Positions 8,177 through 16,755 of a DNA stretch of 64,000 bases are shown in pieces. The notes below the pieces were generated by a model. The model had not been told where the DNA came from, did no database searches, and saw only the letters and a program-made list of their open reading frames with translations. The translations under genes were made by a program, and so were the position numbers. Source of the stretch: an uncultured Eubacterium sp. (GTDB taxonomy: Bacteria; Bacillota; Clostridia; Lachnospirales; Lachnospiraceae); assembly GCA_934351445.1 (NCBI GenBank), contig CAKRIZ010000007.1, forward strand, positions 1 to 64,000. The letters are read 5' to 3'. Position 1 is the stretch's first letter. Every line of letters begins with the position of its first letter.

Positions 8177-8611
8177 TTATATAATATACGAAAATGTCTC
8201 CTGTTCGTTATACTCACGAACCATATCAGTCAACGTCATACCATCCAACACATGGTCGATTGCACTGTCAACCGCCTGTCCGAGATCCTGAATGATGCTG
8301 TTCATCGCCTTATTGTTCTCACTCGTCTGATCCATGTCGATATCCACGACATTTTTCTGACCTTCAATCATATCCAGTATCTCACCGACTGTATAACTTT
8401 TCGCATCCTTTGCCAGATAATACCCGCCGTGGCTGCCCCGGATGACCTTCACAGCCCCTGCCTGCCGCAGTTTTGCGGCAACCTGTTCCAGATATTTTTC
8501 TGACAAATCATAGTTTTTGACGACCTGCTTTACCGTTATAGTCTCGCCCTCATGAAGTGCCAGGTTGATCATAAAAAATAGAGCATACTGACCCTTTTTT
8601 GTAATACGCAT
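8177..8611 (-). CDS. Rrf2-family regulator, CymR-like
   Basis: A 144-residue winged-helix regulator: MRITKKGQYAL start, recognition region SEKYLEQVAAKLRQAGAV followed by the wing GSHGGYYLAKD. It has no cysteine at all, so it cannot be an Fe-S sensor like IscR or NsrR; this points to the CymR group. In Bacillus, CymR represses cysteine and sulfur genes and is activated through CysK. Here it is the last gene of the sulfur operon, 38 bases after trxB, while cysK is the first, so feedback on the operon is a reasonable inference. A candidate operator sits at the cysK promoter (23471-23493). Start supported by GGAGG 13 bases upstream. Confidence 0.85.
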   Translation of the reverse strand: MRITKKGQYALFFMINLALHEGETITVKQVVKNYDLSEKYLEQVAAKLRQAGAVKVIRGSHGGYYLAKDAKSYTVGEILDMIEGQKNVVDIDMDQTSENNKAMNSIIQDLGQAVDSAIDHVLDGMTLTDMVREYNEQETFSYII

Positions 8612-8649
8612 GATAAATAGGCCTCCTTTCCTGTCTCAATTGCCGTATT

Positions 8650-9576
8650 CTAATTCTGCTTCAAAAAATCCTGTTCCAAAGAAGATACTGCTACTGCTCC
8701 ATCGGCAACTGCAGTCACTACCTGACGCAGCTGCTTGGTCCGGATGTCTCCGACCGCGTAGATGCCGGGCACACTCGTCCTGCAATCCTCGCCCGCAATG
8801 ATATAACCGGCATCATCAAGTGCTGCCAGACCCTGCACCAGTGCGTTCTGTGGCTCCATGCCGACTGCGATAAACACACCGGATAACGCGATGTCTCTCG
8901 TATCACCGCTCTTTTTATCCTCTACCGTGATCTGCTCGACCATATTCGTACCTGTGATCTGGGTGATCTGGCTGCTGCCTAAAAATTCAATATTCTCCGT
9001 ATCAAATACACGCTGCTGCAGCACCTTTGCCCCACGCAGTTCATCCCTGCGGTGGATCAGATAGACTTTCTCACACAGCTTTGACAGATACAGCGCATCC
9101 TCGAGCGCCACATCACCGCCACCGACGACTGCGACAATTTTGTTACGGAAAAATGCTCCATCGCACGTCGCACAATAAGAGACACCTGCTCCGGTCAGAT
9201 CTGCCTCTCCCGGCACACCAAGCGGCTTATGGTTCGCTCCGGTTGCCAGAATCACCGCCTTTGCCGTGAGTACTTCGCCACTCTCGAGATGTACCTCCTT
9301 GTGATCACCCGCATCTGCGATCTGCGTCACCTCTGCCTCCAAAAACGGCACACCGAGCTGATCCGCATGATCCTTAAAACGCATCGCCAGATCATACCCA
9401 TTCTCTCCAAATAAGCCCAGATAATTATCTACCTGTTCGGTCGTCACGATCTGTCCGCCACTGAATCCTTTTTCGATCACTACCTGGTCGAGCATCGCGC
9501 GCTGCGCATACACTGCCGCGGACAATCCCGCCGGGCCGCTGCCGATAATGATCAGATCCTTCCTCTTGTCTTCCAT
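8650..9576 (-). CDS. trxB: thioredoxin reductase
   Basis: A 308-residue FAD- and NADPH-dependent disulfide reductase. FAD motif IIGSGPAGLSAAVYAQRA at the N-terminus, redox centre CATCDG (about residues 135-140), NADPH motif VVGGGDVALEDALYLS, and the C-terminal GIYAVGDIRTKQLRQV. I start it at 9576 (MEDKRKDL), which has a GGGAGGGAACT ribosome site; the frame opens further up at 9645 without one. It probably reduces the CIPC thioredoxin encoded four genes upstream and so feeds electrons into sulfur handling. The 88-base gap before it is the widest inside the operon, leaving room for a secondary promoter. Confidence 0.93.
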   Translation of the reverse strand: MEDKRKDLIIIGSGPAGLSAAVYAQRAMLDQVVIEKGFSGGQIVTTEQVDNYLGLFGENGYDLAMRFKDHADQLGVPFLEAEVTQIADAGDHKEVHLESGEVLTAKAVILATGANHKPLGVPGEADLTGAGVSYCATCDGAFFRNKIVAVVGGGDVALEDALYLSKLCEKVYLIHRRDELRGAKVLQQRVFDTENIEFLGSSQITQITGTNMVEQITVEDKKSGDTRDIALSGVFIAVGMEPQNALVQGLAALDDAGYIIAGEDCRTSVPGIYAVGDIRTKQLRQVVTAVADGAVAVSSLEQDFLKQN

Positions 9577-9664
9577 AGTTCCCTCCCTGTATCTATATTG
9601 CTTATAATTATTAGGTTCCCCGGTTTCATTCCGGTGTATGCACACAAGGAAGGAACTTTGGCAC

Positions 9665-10081
9665 TCAATCGCCGATGATCAGTTCTTCCTTGGTCACATT
9701 TTTCTCTTCATCGATCACAAATGCATTCAGAACCGGATGTTCCTGATCCATCAGAGAAAGGATCAGATAGTTCACCTTGGAATCATAAGCAAGCCGCTTG
9801 TCCTCCTCTGAAGGTCTCGACGGAGACTCCGGATGGGAATGGAAGTTGCCGAGCAGCACATATCCGTTTGCACGCATATCCTTGACTGCTGCTAACTGCT
9901 CCTTCGGATCCATTGAAAAATGCTCGTTGCTCTGATCGAGATTGGTGAGCAGATAGACCTTTTTGATCTCCTTTTTATCGCCGTCCTTCGTACCTCCGAT
10001 CAGACCGCATGATTCATTCGGAAGTCCCTGTCTGCAATGTGTCAATATCTTCTGATAATCTTCCTGTGATAAATATAACAT
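9665..10081 (-). CDS. JAMM/MPN+ metalloprotease, probable sulfur-carrier processing enzyme (HcyD-like)
   Basis: A 138-residue single-domain Zn protease of the Mov34/JAB family. The full JAMM signature HSH-x7-S-x2-D is present (HSHPESPSRPSEED, about residues 75-88), with the catalytic Glu in NESCGLIGG near residue 23. Known relatives next to ThiS-like carriers (Mec in Mycobacterium, HcyD in Wolinella) trim residues after the carrier's Gly-Gly or release an amino acid joined to it. The carrier in this operon ends in GGGAF, so removal of Ala-Phe is the likely job. It is 6 bases after the E1-like gene. Confidence 0.85.
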   Translation of the reverse strand: MLYLSQEDYQKILTHCRQGLPNESCGLIGGTKDGDKKEIKKVYLLTNLDQSNEHFSMDPKEQLAAVKDMRANGYVLLGNFHSHPESPSRPSEEDKRLAYDSKVNYLILSLMDQEHPVLNAFVIDEEKNVTKEELIIGD

Positions 10082-10087
10082 ATTTTC

Positions 10088-10894
10088 CTACTTTCCGTCA
10101 CACTCGACCTGTTCATAATCGATCAGCTCCGTAATCGTCGGATGTGAGCCGCAGACTGCACAGCCATCCGTATGCTTCGGCAGCTTGATCGTGTGGAATT
10201 CCATCTTGAGCGCATCAAATGTCAACAGCTTGCCTGTGAGCAGATCACCGACACCGATCAGGTATTTCACTGCTTCCATTGCCTGGAGGCTTCCGATCAC
10301 ACCGCCCATTGCCCCGATGACACCTGCCTGCTTACAGGTCGGTACAGCGTCCTTCGGCGGCGGATTTTTGAATACACAGCGATAGCAGGGGCCTTCTCCG
10401 GGCACATACGTCATGAGCTGTCCCTTGAAGCGGATGATACCTGCATGTGAAAACGGCTTTTTCGCCATGACACATGCATCATTGATCAGGAATTTTGCCG
10501 GGAAATTGTCAGTTCCATCAATGATAAAATCATAATCTGCGATCAGATCCATAATGTTTTCAGATGTCACAAACTCACGGTAGGTATGGACTGTGACATC
10601 TGGGTTCATCGCATTCATCGTCTCTTTTGCTGATTTGACCTTGGCCTTGCCGACATCTGCCGTTCCATGGATGATCTGTCTCTGCAGATTGGACAGATCT
10701 ACCTCATCTGCATCTACGATACCGATCGTACCGACACCTGCTGCTGCCAGATACATCGCAGCCGGTGCGCCGAGTCCACCGGCACCGATGATGAGCACTT
10801 TTCCATTCAGCAGTTTTTTCTGTCCTTTTACGCCGACCTCCTGCAGAATGATATGGCGGGAGTAGCGTTCCATCTGTTCATTTGTAAATGCCAT
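10088..10894 (-). CDS. E1-like sulfur-carrier adenylyltransferase (ThiF/MoeB/HcyF family)
   Basis: A 268-residue ATP-dependent enzyme that adenylylates the C-terminal glycine of a ThiS-like protein. It begins with the family block MERYSRHIILQEVG, followed by the nucleotide motif IIGAGGLGAPAAMYLAAAGVG, the DxxNLQRQ motif, DGTDNF, and a structural Zn site formed by CYRC and CAVC. A rhodanese domain, as in MOCS3, is absent. The start overlaps the carrier's stop by one base (TAATG), so the two are made together. With the JAMM protease it forms a three-gene carrier module; partner choice (this carrier rather than ThiS or MoaD) rests on this linkage. Confidence 0.9.
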   Translation of the reverse strand: MAFTNEQMERYSRHIILQEVGVKGQKKLLNGKVLIIGAGGLGAPAAMYLAAAGVGTIGIVDADEVDLSNLQRQIIHGTADVGKAKVKSAKETMNAMNPDVTVHTYREFVTSENIMDLIADYDFIIDGTDNFPAKFLINDACVMAKKPFSHAGIIRFKGQLMTYVPGEGPCYRCVFKNPPPKDAVPTCKQAGVIGAMGGVIGSLQAMEAVKYLIGVGDLLTGKLLTFDALKMEFHTIKLPKHTDGCAVCGSHPTITELIDYEQVECDGK

Positions 10895-11103
10895 TAAAAC
10901 GCACCTCCTCCCATGAAGTAAAGAAATTCAATACTGTCATTTTCCTTGATCTGTGTGGATGCGAAATCATCGCTCTCCACGAAATCATCATTGACAGTGA
11001 CGGTAACATAATCGGGATTCTCTACCTTCTCATCTACGATCAGCTGTGCGATCGTTGTTCCTTCTGCGATCTCTTTTTTTTCACCTGCGACTGTTACTAA
11101 CAT
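10894..11103 (-). CDS. ThiS/MoaD-like sulfur carrier with masked C-terminus (HcyS-like)
   Basis: A 69-residue ubiquitin-fold sulfur carrier. The last residues are FLYFMGGGAF: the diglycine that must carry the thiocarboxylate is followed by Ala-Phe, so the protein is made as an inactive precursor. In Wolinella HcyS likewise has extra C-terminal sequence removed by the JAMM protease HcyD before adenylation by HcyF, and the resulting thiocarboxylate gives its sulfur to O-acetylhomoserine on MetY. All those partners are in this operon. Start chosen at 11103 (MLVTVAGEKK), 8 bases from AGGAGG; the ATG at 11109 is too close to that site. A role in thiamine synthesis is less likely since ThiG and ThiH are absent. 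Confidence 0.85.
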   Translation of the reverse strand: MLVTVAGEKKEIAEGTTIAQLIVDEKVENPDYVTVTVNDDFVESDDFASTQIKENDSIEFLYFMGGGAF

Positions 11104-11143
11104 ATTCATTTCCTCCTTGTTTTGTCTTTATTTATCCTGCTTC

Positions 11144-11464
11144 TTATCCTAAAATTTCCTTTACGATTGTTTCCAGTACCGGCCGTTTCACCAGCCCACG
11201 GACACGCCGCACCTCTTCGCCATTCTTAAAAATAAGAATCGTAGGTGAGGCAGCGACCTCATATTTTGCTGCCAGATCCGCATCAAAATTCACATTGACC
11301 TTAACGATTTTGATCTGATCCTCATAGTCATCCTCCAGACCTCCTAAGATCGGTGATAACTGTTTGCACGGAATACAACTGTCGGAGTAGAATTCTACCA
11401 GTACCGGTAATGCCCCGTCTAATACCTCTGCCTGAAAATCCGCTTCACTCACTCTCTTTGCCAT
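11144..11464 (-). CDS. thioredoxin with CIPC active site
   Basis: A 106-residue thioredoxin fold protein with the cis-Pro loop ASPTILIF and redox site SDSCIPCKQL (Cys30 and Cys33). The dipeptide between the cysteines is Ile-Pro in place of Gly-Pro of general thioredoxin, which alters redox potential and partner choice in studied variants. Placement between the TusA-like and carrier genes, with trxB downstream, suggests it serves this pathway: reducing APS reductase or sulfite-reduction intermediates, or resolving disulfides on the carrier system. The start follows AGGAGGACAGGCCG. Confidence 0.88.
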   Translation of the reverse strand: MAKRVSEADFQAEVLDGALPVLVEFYSDSCIPCKQLSPILGGLEDDYEDQIKIVKVNVNFDADLAAKYEVAASPTILIFKNGEEVRRVRGLVKRPVLETIVKEILG

Positions 11465-11493
11465 CGGCCTGTCCTCCTGTCATGTGTGATCTG

Positions 11494-11745
11494 TTACTCT
11501 TCGACCTTTTTAACGATCAGGTCATAGGTTCCGTTCTCGTTATCGATCAGCTTTAAGATCTGCTGTCCTTCTTCCTTAAAGCTGCGCGGTACATTCTGTA
11601 CCGGCTCACCGTCGTTCATCGTGACAGCGAGTACCTGTCCGATCTCGAGTTCCTCCATTGCTACCTTTGCCTTTACAAACGTCATCGGGCATACCACATC
11701 AGTGATATCTACCCGCTCATCAATGTTAAAATCTAACTCAGCCAT
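11494..11745 (-). CDS. TusA-family sulfur carrier
   Basis: An 83-residue member of the TusA/SirA/YedF family. The conserved cysteine sits in DVVCPMTFVKAK (Cys19), the site that carries persulfide sulfur in TusA. The start overlaps the end of the sulfite reductase gene by 8 bases behind AAGGAGG, so the two are coupled. It may accept sulfide or persulfide sulfur from the reductase and hand it to the ThiS-like carrier; that step is inference. The C-terminal half (about 45-83) is somewhat longer and more acidic than in E. coli TusA. Confidence 0.85.
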   Translation of the reverse strand: MAELDFNIDERVDITDVVCPMTFVKAKVAMEELEIGQVLAVTMNDGEPVQNVPRSFKEEGQQILKLIDNENGTYDLIVKKVEE

Positions 11746-12598
11746 TGTACGCCTCCTTAATTGCTTCTTTAAATTTATCGATTCCTACCCGCTCGATCGT
11801 ATAACGGAAACGCTCGCTCGGTTTTGCATTGTCATCAAAGAACTGGATCGCAGCATCTGTCACACGGAATAATGTCTCCTCAGAAGTGATCACCGGCAGC
11901 AGTTCCTCGCCTTTGTGGATGCGGTTTCCGAACAATCCACCAAACGATACCAGATATCCGGTCTGTGTCTCCCACGCATCCGTCGGACATGACTTCGCAC
12001 ATCTGCCACAGTAATTACATTTATCCTCCGTCAGCTCAATCTTCCCGTCTGCGATCGTGATCGCATCCGTGCGGCATGCCTTCGCACATACACCACACAT
12101 GATACATGCATCTGCGTTCCAGTTGACCTTGGAAGCACCCTTGATACCGACATCGTTCTCCTCTGCCTTCAGACAGTTGTTCTGACAGCCGGTCACACCG
12201 AACTTGAACTTGTGCGGCAGCTCTCTCGCAAAATAACGCTCATCGAGTTTTTGGGCAATATCATAACTGTCAATATTGCCACTCGGACAGATCTGGTTGC
12301 CCTGGCAGGCTGTGATCGTGCGCACACGCGGTCCACACACACCCGGCTTACATTCACCCTTTGCGAGTTCTTCCTTCACTTCATCTACCTGATCGAGCTT
12401 GATAAACGGGATCTCCACACTCTGTCTCGATGTCAGGTGTACATGTCCGTCACCGTATTTTTCCGCTACATCTGCAATCTTACGCAGATTTTTCACTGTC
12501 AGGTTGCCTCCTACGACTGCCAGACGGAGCGAAAAGTGGTTTTTTTGTTTCTGACGCATAAAGCCGCCTTTTTTCAAAGCTGCATAATCTACTGCCAT
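11738..12598 (-). CDS. siroheme sulfite reductase with two ferredoxin clusters
   Basis: A 286-residue reductase of the nitrite/sulfite reductase superfamily. Residues 1-65 match the ferredoxin-like half domain; the siroheme-[4Fe-4S] ligands are C-x5-C (ACQGNQIC) and C-x3-C (GCQNNC) at about 105-150. Residues about 165-205 add two [4Fe-4S] motifs, CIMCGVCAKAC and CNYCGRCAKSC, for electron entry. The short one-chain form with built-in ferredoxin resembles clostridial and Wolinella-type enzymes and is much smaller than CysI. It should reduce sulfite to sulfide with six electrons. Downstream of APS reductase in the same operon, it completes sulfate reduction. Confidence 0.88.
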   Translation of the reverse strand: MAVDYAALKKGGFMRQKQKNHFSLRLAVVGGNLTVKNLRKIADVAEKYGDGHVHLTSRQSVEIPFIKLDQVDEVKEELAKGECKPGVCGPRVRTITACQGNQICPSGNIDSYDIAQKLDERYFARELPHKFKFGVTGCQNNCLKAEENDVGIKGASKVNWNADACIMCGVCAKACRTDAITIADGKIELTEDKCNYCGRCAKSCPTDAWETQTGYLVSFGGLFGNRIHKGEELLPVITSEETLFRVTDAAIQFFDDNAKPSERFRYTIERVGIDKFKEAIKEAYNG

Positions 12599-12610
12599 AA
12601 CTGTTCCTCC

Positions 12611-13846
12611 CTATTCTGAATCCAATGCCTGTAACGCATGTGTAAAGTCTTCCCTCAGATCCTCGATATCCTCAATGCCGACACTGATACGGATCAGATC
12701 ATCATAGACACCCGCATCTGTTTTTTCTTCTTCGGTACTATGCGCATTGAGCGTCGACTCCGGATGTATGATGAGCGTCTTGGTATCGCCAATATTCGAT
12801 ACGATCTTTGGAATGCTCAGTGCATTCATCAATGCAAATGCGCGTTCCTTGCTGCCGACGCGGATCGTCAGGATACCGCCAAATCCACGTGTGAGCTGCT
12901 GTGTGGCAATCCCATGCCATCTGCTGCTCTCCAGTCCCGGATAATTGACCGTGATTCCCGGTGCCTGTTCCAGAAACCGCGCGAGTGCCATTGCATTCTC
13001 ACAGATCCGCTCCATGCGGATACCCAGCGTCTCCATACCGATCAGATTGTAAAATGCCGTCTGCGGTGCCATGCATGCTCCGGTGTTGCGGAACAATCCG
13101 TTCCGGAGTTTTGCCGTATATGCAAATTTTCCGAACTTTGCATACTCTGCCATTCCCGGGTAACGCTCCCTGTCCCATTTGAACCGGCCGCTGTCCGTGA
13201 GTACACCGCTGATCGAATTGCTGCTGCCGTTAATATATTTAGAAGTCGAATTGACAACAATGTCGGCTCCGAGTGCGAGTGGCTGCACCAGATAAGCAGT
13301 CGCTACCGTATTGTCCATGACGAGCGGCAGACCGTGCCGATGTGCAATATCAGCGAGTTTTTTGATATCAACGACATCCAGCTTCGGATTGCCAACCGTC
13401 TCCGCAAAGATCACCCGCGTGCGATCCGTGACCGCCGCCTCGACTGCCTGTTCGTCACTCACATCCACAAATACTGTTTTGATGCCAAATGCCTCAAAAT
13501 CGTGAAAGACGTCGATCGATCCGCCGTACAGACTCGTGCCCGCTATGATCTCCTGTCCTGCATTCACAATATTGAGCAGTGCATTTGTGATCGCAGCCAT
13601 TCCGGAGGAACAGGCGATCGATGCGAGACCACCCTCTAAAGCAGTCATCCGCTCCTCGAATGCCACGATCGTCGGATTGTTGATTCTCGTATATGAGAAC
13701 CCGTTCGCCTTATTGTGAAACAGCTTTTCATGCTGTTCGGCTGAGGACTGATAAAAGGCACTGGACTGACAGACCGGGGTCAATGTCGCACCGGTATGCT
13801 CATCACCCATTTTTCCACTATGCAATAGTGCTGTGTTGAATCTCAT
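12611..13846 (-). CDS. metY: O-acetylhomoserine sulfhydrylase (MetY-type)
   Basis: A 411-residue PLP enzyme of the Cys/Met metabolism family. The PLP lysine is in VNSTSKYINGSS (about residue 200), with SGMAAITNALL and DNTVATAYLVQP upstream. It replaces the acetyl group of O-acetylhomoserine to give homocysteine. The sulfur source may be free sulfide or the thiocarboxylate of the carrier encoded four genes on. Closely related enzymes act in cystathionine synthesis or degradation, but the length and operon favour MetY. The start follows CGGAGGACGCAG; 12 bases separate it from the sulfite reductase gene. Confidence 0.9.
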   Translation of the reverse strand: MRFNTALLHSGKMGDEHTGATLTPVCQSSAFYQSSAEQHEKLFHNKANGFSYTRINNPTIVAFEERMTALEGGLASIACSSGMAAITNALLNIVNAGQEIIAGTSLYGGSIDVFHDFEAFGIKTVFVDVSDEQAVEAAVTDRTRVIFAETVGNPKLDVVDIKKLADIAHRHGLPLVMDNTVATAYLVQPLALGADIVVNSTSKYINGSSNSISGVLTDSGRFKWDRERYPGMAEYAKFGKFAYTAKLRNGLFRNTGACMAPQTAFYNLIGMETLGIRMERICENAMALARFLEQAPGITVNYPGLESSRWHGIATQQLTRGFGGILTIRVGSKERAFALMNALSIPKIVSNIGDTKTLIIHPESTLNAHSTEEEKTDAGVYDDLIRISVGIEDIEDLREDFTHALQALDSE

Positions 13847-13861
13847 CTGCGTCCTCCGTTT

Positions 13862-15502
13862 TTAAATATAATCTCCGCTGTGTGCTAACAGTTCCTGATA
13901 TGCGGAGCGTCTGCGGATCAGTGCTGCGACCGCATCGACCTCCGTACCATTTTCCTTCCAGTCACTGATATAGAACTCATTCTTGTCAGTGACCGTCTCT
14001 GCCTGCTTTTTATCTACATATAAGAGTACGACGATACCTGCGCGGTGCAGATGCTTGAGTACATTTGAGATGTCCTCTCCTGCCCGCGGTGCATACAGAT
14101 ACGTGTGTCTGCCATCCAGATTCAATGCTTTCTCCACATCCTCCACAAAGGCACGGTTCACGCCCTCATCTCCATCGATAAATTCGACAGTGACTGCGGT
14201 CTGACCTTTGATCGCTGCGCGTACCTTGCGGTCTACGCGGCCTTCATACAATCCGCTCTCCTCGGTGTGTACCTGCTCAACGACTCCACATGCGGATGTC
14301 ATATTTGTGACACGGTCAATCAGGATAAACTCTCCGAGTGTCTTATGCTTTTTAAACTCATCCACAACGATCTTGTCTGCCAGTGAGATCCTGCAGACGG
14401 CGATCTCATTCTTACTGAGTGTATCGACTTTCTTCTGTTCTCCGGTGTTCACATCAATCGCATATTCGATCTCTGAGACGAATCCGGGGATCGTCTTGGT
14501 GCCGAGTTTGAAGAAGAAATTCTTGCCGTTGGTCAGCTCATCATCATCCATCCACAGCAGCGTCGCTGTGATAGATGCTGCCACCTTGGCACCGGTATCG
14601 ATCGTCAGTACACAACCTCTCGATACATCCACCTCACGGTCGAGCTGGATCGTCACCGGCTGTCCTTTGATCGCTGCCTCACTGTTTTTATCTCCGATAT
14701 GGATACTCTTTACCTTTGCTGACTCATTACTCGGAAGTGTTGTCACGGTATCGCCGACATGGATCGCTCCATCCTCGATCTGTCCCTGAAATCCACGGAA
14801 CGTATGATCCGGGCGGCACACACGCTGTACCGGCATATAGAATCCGGCTTCCTGGTCATCTTCTGTGATGTCCAGATCTTCCAGATACGGCAGAAGTGCC
14901 TCATCCTGATACCAACTGATACGGTCGGAATGTGTCGTCACATTGTCACCCTCTGTCGCAGATACCGGAATGATCTTGATATTCGGTAATTTCAACTCAG
15001 CTGCCAGTTCCCGGATCTGTGCCTCGATCTCGCGGAAACGCTTCTCGTCATAGCCTACGAGATCCATTTTGTTCACTGCGAATACGAAATAGCGGATACC
15101 CATGAGTGCACAGATTCTCGCGTGTCTTCTCGTCTGTACGAGCACGCCCTGCTTGGCATCGATTAAGATGACTGCCAGATCTGCAAAGGATGCACCGACT
15201 GCCATGTTTCTCGTATATTCCTCGTGACCGGGTGTATCTGCCACGATAAAGCTTCGTTTGTCTGTTGTAAAATAGCGGTAAGCCACATCGATTGTGATAC
15301 CCTGCTCACGCTCTGCCATCAGTCCGTCGAGCAGCAGGGAGTAATCGATCGCTCCTCCGCGGCTGCCGACCTTACTGTCGAGCTCCAATGCTTTCTCCTG
15401 ATCGGTGTAGAGCAGTTTGGAATCATATAAAATGTGTCCGATCAAGGTTGATTTTCCGTCATCCACGCTACCGCATGTGATAAATTTTAAAAGACCACTC
15501 AT
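13862..15502 (-). CDS. cysN: sulfate adenylyltransferase subunit 1 with degenerate APS-kinase tail
   Basis: A 546-residue GTPase subunit of ATP sulfurylase. The G domain has GSVDDGKSTLIGHILYDS near the N-terminus, DTPGHEEYTRNMA and NKMDLVG; EF-Tu-like domains 2 and 3 follow to about residue 430. The last roughly 110 residues look like a decayed APS kinase: a stretch with EKALNLDGRHTYLY and LKHLHRAGIVVLLYV lines up with EKRLYIMGKKTMLL and AKLMNDAGLIVITAF of the intact CysC at 23537, but the P-loop and the Asp-Gly-Asp motif are gone. So it is a CysNC fusion whose kinase half can no longer bind ATP. It starts one base after the CysD stop. Confidence 0.93.
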   Translation of the reverse strand: MSGLLKFITCGSVDDGKSTLIGHILYDSKLLYTDQEKALELDSKVGSRGGAIDYSLLLDGLMAEREQGITIDVAYRYFTTDKRSFIVADTPGHEEYTRNMAVGASFADLAVILIDAKQGVLVQTRRHARICALMGIRYFVFAVNKMDLVGYDEKRFREIEAQIRELAAELKLPNIKIIPVSATEGDNVTTHSDRISWYQDEALLPYLEDLDITEDDQEAGFYMPVQRVCRPDHTFRGFQGQIEDGAIHVGDTVTTLPSNESAKVKSIHIGDKNSEAAIKGQPVTIQLDREVDVSRGCVLTIDTGAKVAASITATLLWMDDDELTNGKNFFFKLGTKTIPGFVSEIEYAIDVNTGEQKKVDTLSKNEIAVCRISLADKIVVDEFKKHKTLGEFILIDRVTNMTSACGVVEQVHTEESGLYEGRVDRKVRAAIKGQTAVTVEFIDGDEGVNRAFVEDVEKALNLDGRHTYLYAPRAGEDISNVLKHLHRAGIVVLLYVDKKQAETVTDKNEFYISDWKENGTEVDAVAALIRRRSAYQELLAHSGDYI

Positions 15503-15503
15503 T

Positions 15504-16403
15504 TTAGAAATACCCCTCTCTCTTTCTTCGTTCCATGCTGCCTGCTGCCTCGTTATCGATCACTCGTGTGGTACGCTCAGAAGATACCGCGCTCAGTGTC
15601 TCATCGATGATCTCATCGAGTGTCGTTGCGGTTGACTCACATCCACCGGTCAGTGGGTAGCAGCCCAGTGTACGGAACCGCACGCTCTTGTGCTGGATCT
15701 CCTCCCCGGGTCTTAACTTCATGCGGTCATCATCCACCATGATAATGTTGCCGTCACGATATACGACCGGCCGTACTTTTGCAAAATACAGCGACGGGAT
15801 CTCGATGTTTTCCTGTCGGATGTACTGCCAGATATCAGTCTCTGTCCAGTTTGATAACGGGAACACACGCACCTCTTCTTTTTTATGGATTCTGGAGTTG
15901 TAGAGCTTCCACATCTCCGGACGCTGGTTTTTCGGATCCCATGCATGCTGTTCATTCCGGAAAGAAAAGATACGCTCTTTTGCCCTGGATTTTTCCTCGT
16001 CACGACGGCCACCGCCAAACGCTGCTGTGAATCCGTATTTATCGAGCGCCTGCTTGAGTGCCTGCGTCTTCATGATATCCGTATAAGCGCTGCCGTGATC
16101 AAATGGGTTGATACCTGCCTTCACGCCTTCCTCATTGATATATTCGAGCATTTCGATTCCCAGTTCCTTTGCTTTGCGGTCACGAAACTCGATCATCTCC
16201 TTGAATTTCCATGTTGTATTTACATGTAAAAACGGAAACGGCGGTTTCTCCGGATAAAATGCTTTCATTGCCAGATGTAACATCACAGAACTGTCTTTAC
16301 CGATAGAGTAGAGCATGACAGGCTTCTCACACTCTGCCGCTACTTCACGGATAATGTAGATCGCCTCTGCCTCCAGTTCATCAAGATGTGATAATCCACT
16401 CAT
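15504..16403 (-). CDS. cysD: sulfate adenylyltransferase subunit 2
   Basis: A 299-residue PP-loop ATP pyrophosphatase subunit of ATP sulfurylase, forming APS from sulfate and ATP with CysN. The PP-loop is [17 protein letters not shown] (about residues 28-44) and the family block [20 protein letters not shown] follows at about 110-130. The length is standard. I start at 16403 ([11 protein letters not shown]), which follows GAAAGGAAGG; the frame is open further up but overlaps the 3' end of the ferredoxin gene. It is inside the operon between the APS reductase genes and cysN. Confidence 0.95.
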   Translation of the reverse strand: MSGLSHLDELEAEAIYIIREVAAECEKPVMLYSIGKDSSVMLHLAMKAFYPEKPPFPFLHVNTTWKFKEMIEFRDRKAKELGIEMLEYINEEGVKAGINPFDHGSAYTDIMKTQALKQALDKYGFTAAFGGGRRDEEKSRAKERIFSFRNEQHAWDPKNQRPEMWKLYNSRIHKKEEVRVFPLSNWTETDIWQYIRQENIEIPSLYFAKVRPVVYRDGNIIMVDDDRMKLRPGEEIQHKSVRFRTLGCYPLTGGCESTATTLDEIIDETLSAVSSERTTRVIDNEAAGSMERRKREGYF

Positions 16404-16440
16404 CGCTATTACCTTCCTTTCTCGGATCGTTATGATATAT

Positions 16441-16755
16441 CTAATATTTGTTCGATTCTTTTTTATTGATAATGATCTGCTCCATGCTGCCATCCCTTCT
16501 GGTCAGATTCCAGTAGAGTTCATCACCCTTCGACTGTACCTGCATCCGGCTGCCCATGCCTCCGATATCTGCTCCCAGATACAGGGCAATCGCTCCGAAA
16601 TGACATTCCTTGATACAGGAGGAACATCCCCAGCAGTCCTTCGGGTATCTGATATAGGCAGTGCCATCCCCGTGCTGTGCGATCAGGCTGCCCGGGCAGA
16701 CCTTTTCACAGGCACCACATGCCTTACAGAGTGTCTGATCAATCGCGATGCTCAT
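16441..16755 (-). CDS. aprB: adenylylsulfate reductase beta-like ferredoxin subunit
   Basis: A 104-residue protein with two [4Fe-4S] motifs, [13 protein letters not shown] and [14 protein letters not shown], followed by a tail of about 45 residues containing NLTRRDG. Position (overlapping the flavoprotein gene by 17 bases) and order identify it as the electron-transfer subunit of APS reductase. It is shorter than the roughly 150-residue AprB of sulfate-respiring bacteria, losing part of the C-terminal tail; this short form fits an assimilatory role. Its electrons would go to the FAD of the alpha subunit. Confidence 0.85.
   Translation of the reverse strand: MSIAIDQTLCKACGACEKVCPGSLIAQHGDGTAYIRYPKDCWGCSSCIKECHFGAIALYLGADIGGMGSRMQVQSKGDELYWNLTRRDGSMEQIIINKKESNKY

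Noticed and set aside
12638..13639. Long plus-strand open frame (333 codons) opposite metY
   Set aside because: It mirrors a fully convincing PLP enzyme on the minus strand, has no ribosome site and a Cys/Arg/His-rich composition typical of an antisense shadow.
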